From Aspidiotus rigidus (Eukaryota > Arthropoda > Insecta > Hemiptera > Diaspididae), in contig JAVHKY010000003.1 in NCBI GenBank assembly GCA_035079385.1, forward strand, positions 27,233,501-27,297,500: a stretch of 64,000 nucleotides of DNA, read 5' to 3'. Below, piece after piece: positions 19,901 through 30,601 of the stretch. The position numbers were made by a program, and so were the translations under genes. Below the pieces are notes generated by a model that did not search any database, had not been told where the DNA came from, and was given only the letters and a program-made list of their open reading frames with translations. Every line of letters begins with the position of its first letter. Position 1 is the stretch's first letter.

Positions 19901-21995
19901 ATTACGCAACTCCACGTGCGCACTCACAAAAAACAAATGCAATGAGGCACGTTGTGTAGAAACTTCCCCTCCACTCACAGCAGTATAATGCTGTCTGCTG
20001 CCTGAATGGTGTGTTATCATTCTATGTACTTGCTTTTTCTAATAATAGACAGCCATGTTGCCCAGAATTAATTCTCCAGTTGGTGACTGGGTTATATTCA
20101 TTTTTCTGTCTTTTGATGACGTCAATGTGCGTTGATAACGCCATTTTACGCCCAGAACGCAGAGCTTGAATGCAAGTGCTGCTCTTGTCTAAGGTGAACT
20201 ATATTTGCTTGAAGTAACCGACAACAAACCCAAGAGCGGGCAGTGAACAAGCTCATAAAATTTACTTTTTCCAATTTTATTGAAAAATTATGTACTTACA
20301 GGTAGTGGCTCAGGGAGCGGTTCTGGCGGAGGAGGAAATTATGGTGGAGGTTGGAATCAAGGATCTGGCCAAGGTAAGCGGCGCACTATCTTGTCGATAC
20401 TTCAAAACTATCCTTCATTATTGGCACCAAATAATGACAAATTGATGAAAAGTTTTCCTGGGCACAAAATATGATAATCTGGCGAATAATTTTGTTTTTA
20501 AATCACGTTTGCACCTAACAGGAAGTGGATCTGGTCAAGGATCCGGAAATGGAGGAAATTACGGAGGTAACTGGGGTCAAGGATCCGGTCAAGGTAGTGG
20601 CTCTGGCCAAGGATCTGGTGGAGGAAGCAATGGTGGTGGATGGGGCCAAGGATCAGGCCAAGGTATGGTAATCTCAGCCCCACATTTATGGGAATTTTAG
20701 TTACGTGTCGTACAATAAGTATCAAAGTATTTTTTCTTGAACAGGTAGTGGGTCTGGTCACGGATCCGGTGGAGGAAATAATGGCGGTGGCTGGGGTCAC
20801 GGTTCAGGCCAAGGTAGTGGCTCTGGTCAGGGATCTGGCGGTGGAAGCAATGGTGGTGGATGGGGCCAAGGTTCAGGTCAAGGTATTGCAAGCTCTTGAT
20901 TGAAATGCATACCAAATGTTTCAATGTTTTCGGTAGATATGTTGAATCATATTATTTCCATACAGGTAGTGGATCCGGCCAAGGATCTGGAGGAGGAAGT
21001 AACGGCGGAGGTTGGGGTCAAGGATCTGGTCAAGGTATGTAACATTTCAAGCATTCAAGAACAAGGAGGAGAAAATTTGAATAAATCTAAAACAGATGGT
21101 ATTGATAGGTAGTGGATCTGGCCAAGGTTCTGGAGGAGGAAACTATGGAAGTGGCTCTGGTCACGGTATGTTCCGATTATATCACGATACATTAAAAGCC
21201 AAGAATTGTAAAATTTCATGGAAAATTTTTTTTACCAGGGAGTGGCTCCGGAAGTGGTTCTGGTGGAAGTCATGCATCCAGTTCTAGCAGTATACACGGT
21301 TCAGGAACAGGAACTGTGAGCATAAGTAGCAGTGGCCATAATAATGGAAATGGACAAGGTGGAGGAAGTGGCCAAGGCTCTGGATACGGGAGCGGCCAAG
21401 GAGGAGGCAATAATCAAGGATCCGGCTGGGGTGGAGGAAGTGGACAAGGCTCTGGAAGCGGTCAAGGTGGAGGAAATAATCAAGGACCCGGCTGGGGCGG
21501 AGGAAGCGGACAAGGTTCAGGGTATGGAAGCGGTCAAGGCGGAGGAAATGGTCAAGGCTCCAGCTGGGGTGGCGGACAAGGAGGAGGAAGCGGCCAAGGT
21601 TCCGGTTATGGAAGTGGCCAAGGTGGAGGCAATGGACAAGGTTCAGGCTATGGAAGCGGCCAAGGCAGCGGTAATGGCAATGGAGGAGGAAACGGTGGAT
21701 TAAATTTTGGTGGTGCTTTCGGTTTCGGTGGTTTCCGCCCCCGTCCAATTAATGTCGGTTTCAACGGCCAAGGAAGCGGTGGAGGAGGAGGTCACGGATC
21801 AATCGAAGGTAGGCAGTGACGCGAGCCCGCTGTCAAGTTGTAACCTGTACCAAATTTCTGGATAGTGTTGTGATACTATACCTGGCTTTAGGTAATTTCA
21901 ATTCGCAACATCACGGTAGTATAAACATAGGAGGTGGTGGTGGCGGCTTCGGAGGCGGTCAGTTCGGAGGCGGTTTAGGAGGTTACGGACGCTAA
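16918..21995 (+). CDS. Secreted Gly/Ser/Gln-rich repeat protein (silk- or cuticle-like structural protein)
   Basis: Coding exons read by eye: 17257-17506, 17578-17778, 18504-18575, 19068-19619, 20302-20373, 20522-20662, 20745-20882, 20966-21034, 21109-21165, 21239-21808 and 21892-21995 (TAA). Together they give 742 codons including stop in one continuous frame. The first listed exon begins VALLLVLNLSHAA, a signal-peptide core, so a short start exon lies upstream. ATGAGG at 16918-16923 followed by GTAAAA fits in phase but is a weak donor. Mature part: a non-repetitive region of about 100 residues (LSGAASALLKSNP..., DIGHDIKKGPFSSIAG), a Pro/Lys linker, then GSGQGSG/GGGNNGGGWGQ repeats, and a GGGFGGGQFGGG tail ending GGYGR. 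All internal repeat exons start and end in phase 1. Likely extracellular structural material; tissue unknown. Introns of 490-725 bp at 17779, 18576 and 19620 hold no recognised gene. Confidence 0.82.
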
Positions 21996-22090
21996 TCTTC
22001 GTTCTTTAAATAAGTATGAAACCAAATGTGATACCTATAATTTTGTATGTATTTCTTCCAAATTCAAGAATGACGCCTACGTCTCCGAAA

Positions 22091-22230
22091 AATAAAAAGG
22101 TTTGACTTATTGACACTGTAACAGGTGTCAGTTTTGCGGCATTCCATTAGTCATTGTGTCTCATCGCTCATTAATTAGGATAATTAATTTATTATGAACT
22201 TGTAATTTATTATTGATTGTACAGAATAAA
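22091..22230 (+). terminator. Polyadenylation signals of the Gly-rich gene
   Basis: Two AATAAA hexamers at 22091-22096 and 22225-22230 lie about 100 and 230 bp after the stop codon. Either could direct cleavage. Confidence 0.6.
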
Positions 22231-23241
22231 TTGTAAGTTTTGTTTTCATTACTTTGCCCTCTCATGTTTGGAAATCATACGCTGCGGTCGTCTACCTTGA
22301 AGTCGTGATCATTAGAGTAGCAGTACCCCATCGCATTCTTAACCTAATTTTCTTGTGATTGTGCTGAAACGTTCAACACTCATTTAAAAAAATTGATGTT
22401 AAGTATGTAGTTTTAAATCTCTCATAGAAATCGTATTGAATCAAATTACGAATATTTTTGCTCAAAGTTGATCGAACTCACAAAACTTGGCGATCATTAC
22501 GTTACTATCATAAGAGTGCTTTACGGAAGTCGAGACCGAAAGTCATTAAGATGCTAGAAGTGTTCAAACTTTGTGGGAACACAATAGAGCCGATTAGATT
22601 TTGAAGGTATATCAGTTTCGAAGTTCTTCCAATAATAGAATTGCCAAGGATTCTAATATTTTTCATAAAATGCAAAAACTAATTCCTCCTGTGCATAGAA
22701 CTAGAAAAATATCAGCCTGCAATACTGGTCAACTAAAAAAGAAATATAAAGGTACAAGGTCGAGAAATAAATTGATACAGGGAATGATAAAATTTATCGA
22801 ACCTTAACTGATAAAGTGCAAGTATTTACATACTATTTAACAAATTAAAAAGTTTCTTAAAACGTTAACATTACAAAAGTCTTTCGTGATTAAAAATACG
22901 AATAAATCTCTAAATAATGAGAGTCTCATACCGTCAAACTACAATCACATGTATCATTAGTGTAATCGTAGACCTTACGCGAAACGAAATATTTTCGAAG
23001 GCGACTAGAGTATAACAATAATGACGATACTTCAATGCTGTGAAAGCGAAATAAATAGATAATGTTTTACACGAAAAAAATTTACAATTTACATGCATCA
23101 AAGGTATCGATATCCTCTGTAAACGGGAGCGACACGTATAAAAAAAATGAAAAAAACAAAATGACAAAAATGATAAAGTAAATTTTAACACGTTTCGAGG
23201 AAATTTAGCTCTTAGCCGATTTTTTTCTTTATCCTCTAAAC
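22231..23241. other. Convergent 3' intergenic region
   Basis: The region lies between the Gly-rich gene (+) and the TIP homologue (-). The frames at 22601-22807 (+) and 22934-23245 (-) look non-coding; the latter overlaps the likely 3' UTR of the TIP gene. Confidence 0.5.
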
Positions 23242-25232
23242 TCACATAGCGTCAAAATGGAACCGCTGCGATTCTTGCAACCGCTCCATTTTATCTTCTC
23301 TCCTTTCTCGCCATTGTAATACGGCGATCACGATCGCTAGCGCTATACATGTACCAGTCAACGCAAAAACAGTTTGCCAGATGATCTTGCTTGGTGTTAC
23401 GAATAACTGAGCACGCCATGTCGAAGGACTCTTGGCGGAAGTGTTCGGTATTCGGATGACAAGTTGCGAGTTCGGTATAATTGGACTAATTTGTTTGGTT
23501 TCGTTGAACATACCGATTATGAGGTCTTCAACGAAATTGGGCGACCGTCCTAAACCGAATATTGTGTAAGGCAAATGGAGGGCAAAATGCGCCGATTGTG
23601 CTAATTGACTAGTGCGTCCATACTGCGCTACACCGTCCTGATTGGTGGTTTTATAGTGAATTTTCGGTCCAGGTAGATTTGAACCGAAGAAATGCTTTTT
23701 ACCCAAAATAGATGAAGCCGGCATTTGCACTTTCGGATTGTCGATTCCGCTGATAACCATCACTTTGATAAAGTTAGCATCGTAGTCCAAACTGTTTTTG
23801 TACGCTGAAAGAACATACTCCTTCTCGTCTTTAGCGTCTGGGACATGTTTAACGAAAATTACGTCTAAAATACCATCTTGCATAAAATCGAAGAATACAC
23901 CCATGACTGCGTCTTCGTTATTTGGACTTAGCTGTGTCCATTGAATCTCGAAAGTTCGAGAAATTTCGGAAGATGTAGTAGGTTTATTCAGCAGTAAGAA
24001 GGTTTTAACTTTTGATCCACACTTGAGTGTAGCCAATAAGTCAACAAAGCCGTCGTTGTCGAAATCGCCAGCTCTTAATGTAGGTATATCCATGTACTGA
24101 TACGTCGGATCCTTCTTCTCCAACAAACCACCCAAATCACTCAACCTACCGAGTAGCGATTTTTCCGAAGCATAGTAGTTGAAAGACCAGTCTTCTTTCG
24201 TATCGGGATTCACAAAATTCATCGTGAGTCGGGTCCATCTTTTCCATTCGAAGGAATATACCCAAATCGATGTATCCGGCTTATTATCCCCGTTTTTAAT
24301 CACAGGAAGAACTGCATACAATTTATCATTCGATTCTAAATCCATGAATAGAAGCTGCCCGACTTTAAGGTCATGCTGAAACAACAAAATTGAAGTATTA
24401 GTACAGCGCAATCGAGCAGACTTGCACTCGAAGATATATTTTTCGTTCTTACCGAGTTATCATTCACATTTACCACGCCATTCGGATATGAAATGTTGAA
24501 ATGCGGATCATGTTGGAAACCAACGTTTTCAACATAAAGCCAAACCCCAATATTTTTTTCAGTAGTTAAGACTAAATCTGCGTAATTATCCTCATTTACA
24601 TCGAGGAATGCATGAGAATGAGGAAACTTCATCTTACGATCAGAGAAAAATGGTTTTCGTTGGGCATTGCCATCTCTCGAAAGACGAAAAATAGTTCCAT
24701 TCATCGTCTGATATTCCACTGCAAATAGATCCGTTCTCAAATCGGTTTGATGCGTTATAGCTAACGGCTCATCGTGTGTAGTCAGCAGTACACGATCCCC
24801 ACAACTTAGAAAACTTCCCGTGAGCTCGTTGTAATCGCCCCAATGTACGTAAATATCTATATTTGAAAGATCTTTATTTTGGTTCTTATCGTTAAGTACT
24901 GTGACTAACAAATCCATTAACCCATCTCCATTGTAGTCCCCAGGAACGACGCTGGTCAATTTTTTCGGAAGAGTGCACTCTAAAGCAGGATCTGGGGAGA
25001 AATATGGTTCTTTGCTAGAACCCAGGAATACCTGTACAGTGCCACTTTTGGTGGTTTCATTGTTCTTAATTACGAAAAGATCCGTTAACTCGTCCGAATT
25101 GAAATCACCGAATGCAGCGGGAGATATACCATAAATATTAGATCCGAACGCGGAATAGGTGAAGTCGGTAGACTTTGAAAATTGAACGATGCATAATACG
25201 TAAAATATTGAAACTAACGCGTACTTCCCCAT
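23242..25232 (-). CDS. ITFG1: T-cell immunomodulatory protein homologue (ITFG1/LINKIN family)
   Basis: Two exons, 24453-25232 and 23242-24375, joined in phase 0 across a 77-bp intron (donor GTAAGA, acceptor TTGTTTCAG). The product is 637 aa, close to the about 610 aa usual for the family. Residues 1-21 form a signal peptide (YALVSIFYVLCIVQFSKS). FG-GAP-type repeats carry calcium-loop-like motifs: DFNSDELTDLFV, DYNGDGLMDLLV, DVNEDNYADLVL, DFDNDGFVDLLA and DFMQDGILDVIF. A single membrane helix near the C-terminus (FALTGTCIALAIVIAVLQW) is followed by a short basic tail. Family knowledge: a type I membrane glycoprotein with a beta-propeller ectodomain, linked to cell adhesion. It is divergent from LSM5, with about 920 bp between the start codons. 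Confidence 0.93.
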
Positions 25233-26155
25233 TGTATTTTCTAAAACAATAGAGAGAAATACAAATAAGTGCGTACGATCAGATGTTTACTTAAGAATAA
25301 AACATCGCTTACAAGAAACAGGGTTCGAAAATAACATTCAATAATTATGGCGTCTAATCCGTATTTCAATTATTTTGCGATCGTCAGTAGCATATAAAGC
25401 TTATTTTTCATAAAATTGCTTTTTCAATCTTCAAATAAGTAAATACTTTACCGATGAGTCTGCTTTCAAATTGGATCGACAGCAAATATCACTAGAAATC
25501 TCTGCATGTCATTGGGACAGCTACACAAAATGTTGGAATGTATGCAGAAGATCAATAAATGAATGAAACATCACATCTCAAGTATTATAAATTAACAAAC
25601 TCAAGAAAAAATTGATTCACTCGGAGCTTCTAATGGGTGAGTAGTGAGAAAATGAATTATCATATCAATTTTGTATTGAATTGATAGCGATACTGCGTAG
25701 AATTCTTGGACGATTTACTCCGTAATTTAATTTGGATAGATGATACACGCCGGGTACTTCTAGCAGACGACTTTGAGAACTAGGGTTGAGGATATGATTC
25801 TGAATCAACAGAATAGGTACTATTGTTGGTGATAATCGATACCATTTATACCGATTCTGAATTCTTTTCGATAGGACTAGGTTTGGATTCAAAGTATTTT
25901 TATAGAGGGTACGCGCAAGACAGTGCGCTCGACTCGCTCAACTGCAGCTGCTCCTGGCTGGTTTGGTTATGGCTTAGGCTTTATTCTATTCTCGTTATCT
26001 ATCGCGTATATTATTATCGTTGATACTTGATTGTTCTCATCTTCCCGGTGGTAACGAACAAACCACAAAACGAATAAAGTATTGAATCAAAATAATTAAG
26101 TACCAAAAAATATTGGAACAAACATAATTTCTCTTCAATTAATTTTTTATCAACG
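25233..26155. promoter_or_regulatory. Shared upstream region of the TIP homologue and LSM5
   Basis: Head-to-head genes leave about 920 bp between ATGs, so both promoters must lie here unless there are distal 5' exons. No TATA box in a convincing position was recognised. The short frames at 25665-25892 and 25823-26023 look random. Confidence 0.5.
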
Positions 26156-26611
26156 ATGGCGAGTTCTGTAGCTGCTAACCCATCGAGTATTCTACCTCTA
26201 GGTAAGATTGTAGCAACTTTCTACACGAACACCGGCTCCGTGTTTCTGCTATCATACCTCTGCTTTAAATTAAATTTCCAATAATTATAGAATTGGTTGA
26301 TAAATGTATCGGTTCCCGGATGCATATCATTATGAAGAACGATAAGGAATTGTACGGCACGTTGATTGGATTCGATGATTTTGTAAACATGTTAATGGAC
26401 GATGTTACCGAAGTTGAATACACTGTCGACGGAAAGAGGATTACAAAATTAGAACAAATTCTATTGAATGGAAATAACATAGCTATGGTGAGTCACTGCT
26501 GCGATAATCATATTTTGTTGTAAACTTTTCTAATGAACTAGTCGTTTGATTCTCCTTTTTCATTTTTAGCTTGTTCCTGGTTCCGACTACGATGAAACGC
26601 AGAATAACTGA
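26156..26611 (+). CDS. LSM5: U6 snRNA-associated Sm-like protein LSm5
   Basis: Three exons: 26156-26201, 26291-26487 and 26570-26611 (TGA). All borders are GT..AG with consistent phase (1, then 0). The product is 94 aa, against 91 aa in human. The Sm1 motif [20 protein letters not shown] and [13 protein letters not shown] are followed by Sm2 ([14 protein letters not shown]). The start ATG lies in CAACGATGG and gives the usual short Ala/Ser N-terminus before [12 protein letters not shown]. Family role: a subunit of the LSm2-8 ring on the U6 snRNA 3' end in the nucleus and of the LSm1-7 ring in mRNA decay in the cytoplasm. Confidence 0.97.
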
Positions 26612-28564
26612 AACGTTATCCAAATGATTCTATTTTCCAAGTTTTGTACTGCATTTTTATAAATAATATTTTTGTCTTCATCCTACCCTCGTGAAGGCGA
26701 TTATTTGGTGAGAGCTGTTCGATGAAGTTGTATTTAATCTCTTCAAATCATCTGAACTTCTGGGGAAAAAAGAAATTGTTTCCTGTTCGTGTCGGTGCTA
26801 CTACTGTGCGATCAAACAACACCTCAAAATTGGATTCTCTGTATTGAATTTTTGCGCCCAGTCATCATTTTCTATGTGGTGCGAAGAGTATAATCGAACC
26901 TCACGTACGGATCCTTATTTGGCTATCCATTTTATGCTATTGTCCATTCAGCTTTGTTGAGCCAGGCTTTTTCGCTTGACGAGAAGAAAAAAACTTCGTC
27001 GTTAACTTCATGAATATGACGTTCGGAAAATGACCTTTTCTTCATTTACGATCAAAAAGTGCCTCATAGCGCCCTCTTAATAGAGGTAAAAAACGAGTCA
27101 TATCAAACGTAACGTATGAACTGATGCGACTGTGTGTAAACGTATGTTCGTTTTGCTACAAGGGAGTTTTTTCTGTTTTCATTTCGCACCTAGGGAATAT
27201 TTACAAACTATCATCTATCTTGTGATCGCATTTGTCGTCTACTTTTTGATCTTAATTTCGTAAATGAAGAAAAATCTCATACGCAACACGGTTAGAAACG
27301 CCTATTTCTAACTCTTGTAGCGTAAATAACTATAGAAATTCTTGGGAACTGTCGACAGAGAATCTTTTTCATCATATAAAACTCTAAACGATGTCCCTCC
27401 TGGATATTTCAATTCTGGAAAATAATATATTTTTACGTTTTATGTATTTATATTTTTCAAGACAATTTAAGGGTATAAACGGCTCAGCTCATTATCCATA
27501 ATTTTCCTCAGATTGTTCGGACATCGAAATATTCCTCTCAACACAGTTTGTAAGCTTATACCTCTAATTTATTTATGGCTCATGGAACGTGTCTTGATAT
27601 TGGAAATTCGGTCTATTATATTTGAAGTAAGATAAAAGACAGAAATAATTTGACAAAATGATGTTTCATGAACTGAATAAGAGTCTCCAGTAAAATGTCG
27701 AAACTCATTGAAACTCTCAGAACTTTTTTCAGCTAATATAAGAACGTTGTTCAAATAACTCGAGATTAGACGTTTCTTTGTGGTGTTTTCGGTTTTATTC
27801 TATTTACTTGCTTGAAAAATGTTTTCATTTTTTCCTCATGAAATACTTGTTAGTCACTACTAATAATTATTGGTACGTACAAAAAGTTACCTGCAGAGAC
27901 AGCGCGAACAGATTTTCTGTCTTAATAGCAAGCAATACCGTGCGAACAACTGTCAGATGTATTATTCGTAAGGACTAGTTCTTAAAACAAAGGACACGAT
28001 AATTTATTGGGGAATAAAATCACGAAGTTCCAGTTAGGAATGTCTAAAAGGTAATTATGATGAAAAATTAAGTACATTAAGCTCGATACACCAAGTATCT
28101 TTACACGATCCATACGTATATACCACTGTTGAGAGATGCAGTACCATTAAACAATTTAGGATATAATGTTAAATTTCAAAAAAGAAGAGCAAAAAATATG
28201 TAAGTATAAATTTGCAAGTAACGTGCATATTTGAGATATAAGTTTGAAGAAAAATTAAGTCGTGCCTTTCTCCGTCTTGGTATATTCGCATATTCACCCA
28301 AACGCCACGTAATTCAGGGTGGGTCATGGGGTCGACGATTGAAAATTGAGAAATTTACTGTTCGCGATTTGTTAGCAAAATCAAGTGCTTCACATTTTTG
28401 CTTCGAATTGAGAGGTGGCTACAGTGAATCGGACTACACGATCAAGAAACGTGCAATTTTTAATCTCGTATGCAATAATGTATTCGTAATAAATGGTAAT
28501 TCAGATATTTCAAATTTGATAGACTTCTTCCAGCAACAAACCAGAAGGTCGATCTTCTTAAAGT

Positions 28565-29100
28565 CATTTGTGACGCGATTTATGAAACGGGACCGCTTTA
28601 CGCAAAATAAAAATCATGTTTTTCATTTATTTTGGCGGCCAAAGTAGGTGAAAAAATATAATCTCGCGAAATATGAAAAATTGATGCTAACATTTTCCAT
28701 CAATTTTTCAAATTTCGTGAGATCCAAGTTTTTTTGACCTATTTTGGCCTCTCCTGTAAAATTTGATTTTGCGCAAAGCGGTCCCTTTTCGTAAATCGCG
28801 TCACATTTACAATTCCAGTTTTGAATGAAGTAAATTTTATTCGTGCAAGGATTAATCGATATAGAAACAATGAAAGGCTTCACCCGCATATGTAAAACCG
28901 TATACCCCAACTTCACAAAAGACCTTTTAATAAAATGCTTGCACTTTTGCACTTTTTTAGAAATTTTATAGCACCAAAACTTCTTTTTAATTTCAACTTC
29001 AGATTTATAATTTGGCTGAAAACTCGACGTGTTTCCAAGTCAGTAAGCAAAGTAAAAACGTCCGCCATATGTGCGGGTAAAGCCTTTCATTGTTTCTATA
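28565..29100. repeat. Two adjacent imperfect inverted repeats
   Basis: Pair one: GTGACGCGATTTATGAAACG near 28570 is the reverse complement, with a few changes, of CGTAAATCGCGTCAC near 28793. GGGACCGCTTTACGCAAAAT pairs with ATTTTGCGCAAAGCGGTCCC. Pair two: TATAGAAACAATGAAAGGCT near 28860 pairs with AGCCTTTCATTGTTTCTATA near 29081. Both look like old non-autonomous fold-back elements. Confidence 0.6.
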
Positions 29101-29549
29101 ATTCCAGTTTTGTTCAAAAAAGAATATAAACCTTGAGGATAAACACAAGAGACTTATTATCATACAAATGTCGCCAAAGATTTATCCGATCTCATCAAAG
29201 ATCATGATAAAACATGGTTCTACTGTCGCCGTTTTTAGCTGAATACATCCTCGACTCTGATCAGAAAAACGTTTTGGGTATATAGTACACATCTATTTCA
29301 ATAATTACGTGTCACATAATGTTTCGACTTCATTGCTGTCATCTTTAGGTAATTTATAGGATGATAGTAGTTTTATCCACGACATCTAATTGTTCTAGAC
29401 TTTGGTTTCACCCAAATTTGGTTTAACGAAGCTATTTGATCTAAGCAATACAGTTGTACGTTTCCAAGTTCCGTAGAACATGAACGGAAAAACTTGCAAT
29501 TCGTTCCTAACCCTTGTCCCATTAATTGTTTCAGTCACAAATCTTAATT

Positions 29550-29798
29550 GAGTCGCGCTCACCGAAACCATGTACCAAGTCGGAAAACAAAATTTCGAGA
29601 TACAGCCAAAAAACGAAAAGAAGGTTTGTAGTTTTCCTCGTAATTTGAATCTTTAAAAATTTTTACAGCGGTCAATTTTGATGTTAGCGAACCTGATTTT
29701 TTTTTTTATTCGAAAGCAGAACACCTTCTCTGAAAATTTCGCCAAAAATCAGAATTTTTTTTTTCCGACTTAGTACATGGTTTCGCTGAGCGCGACTC
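29550..29798. mobile_element. MITE, 249 bp, unclassified
   Basis: Terminal inverted repeats of about 38 bp begin GAGTCGCGCTCA(C/G)CGAAACC and continue through TACATGG/CCATGTA and the CCGACTT/AAGTCGG block. Interior AT-rich with no ORF. I could not settle a target duplication. Confidence 0.7.
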
Positions 29799-30190
29799 AT
29801 TTACTTCCAAATTTTACAGGTATAAAAAAGAGTGAAGTAATTTTTATTGTCTCAGCCAAAGTCCAAAGGACTACAATACCAGTAAACAAATTTTTGTTTT
29901 TCTATTTCCACAAAATTATTATATCATACAGAGAGAATTTCTGATAAACTACCATTTAAATGCCGTATAACAATATTACATAAAATGATAGTCAAAAACA
30001 ATAGGTAGGTAGCTACATCAAATTATTATCGGTGTATGGAGATCGAAGAAGAAATACGCACACGTTTAACAATATAAAGAAGAAAAAAAAAAAAACTAAA
30101 AAGTACGGAAACGGATAGTCGTTAAAAGTACAAAGACTTATTTGTAAATTACTTGAATATTCCACCATTTCAAAATGATAAAGACCACAG

Positions 30191-30331
30191 CGATGGTGAC
30201 AAGCACAAAGTGTATAAATGACATTAAGGCGATCCGAGGAAAGGTAAATTGGTGAATTTGACATTTGTGAAAGAGACCCATTTCCTCATATCGCCTGAAT
30301 GTCACTTATGCACTTTATGCTCGTTACCATC
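30191..30331. repeat. Inverted repeat (hairpin), about 50-bp arms
   Basis: GATGGTGACAAGCACAAAGT at 30191 pairs imperfectly with ACTTTATGCTCGTTACCATC ending at 30331. The AATGACATTAAGGCGAT stretch pairs with ATCGCCTGAATGTCACTT. It lies about 270 bp beyond the stop codon of the anion exchanger, probably in its 3' UTR. Confidence 0.6.
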
Positions 30332-30601
30332 GACAGGAAGTATCATATGACAATTTCACACGAAGAATGTTCAACATTCTATCACAAAAAAGGAAAAAAA
30401 AATGAGCGTTATGGAAATTAAATATGAAAAATATGATAGGTAAAATGAAGGAGGATAAAATGAGTTTTAATCTTAAAGCAACAAAAGTAGGTACCTATCT
30501 TAACGGATAAGGATACTGATTTTTTTTTCTCGCAGATAATCACGAACTAGGAAAACAATTACTACAGAAAGTCCACTATCACAATACACATAATCTTCTT
30601 C

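Larger units (their letters stand above)
26612..30601. other. Intergenic and 3' UTR region between LSM5 and the anion exchanger
   Basis: The two genes converge. No supported coding sequence was found; the 138-codon frame at 28231-28647 (+) overlaps an inverted repeat and is doubtful. The region holds at least three fold-back structures (about 28565-28805, 28857-29100 and 30191-30331) and a MITE at 29550-29798. A TTTATT on the plus strand near 29843 could be the minus-strand poly(A) signal of the exchanger gene. Confidence 0.5.

Noticed and set aside
20498..21748. His/Leu/Arg-rich minus-strand ORFs over the Gly-rich exons
   Set aside because: They are reverse-strand shadows of GGN/TCN repeats, with no splice support.
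22934..23245. 103-codon minus-strand ORF directly after the ITFG1 homologue
   Set aside because: It lies in the expected 3' UTR, is Phe/Ser-rich AT-driven sequence, and the ITFG1 stop codon lies at its start.
28231..28647. 138-codon plus-strand ORF
   Set aside because: It overlaps one arm of an inverted repeat, shows no recognisable domain and has no splice or UTR context.
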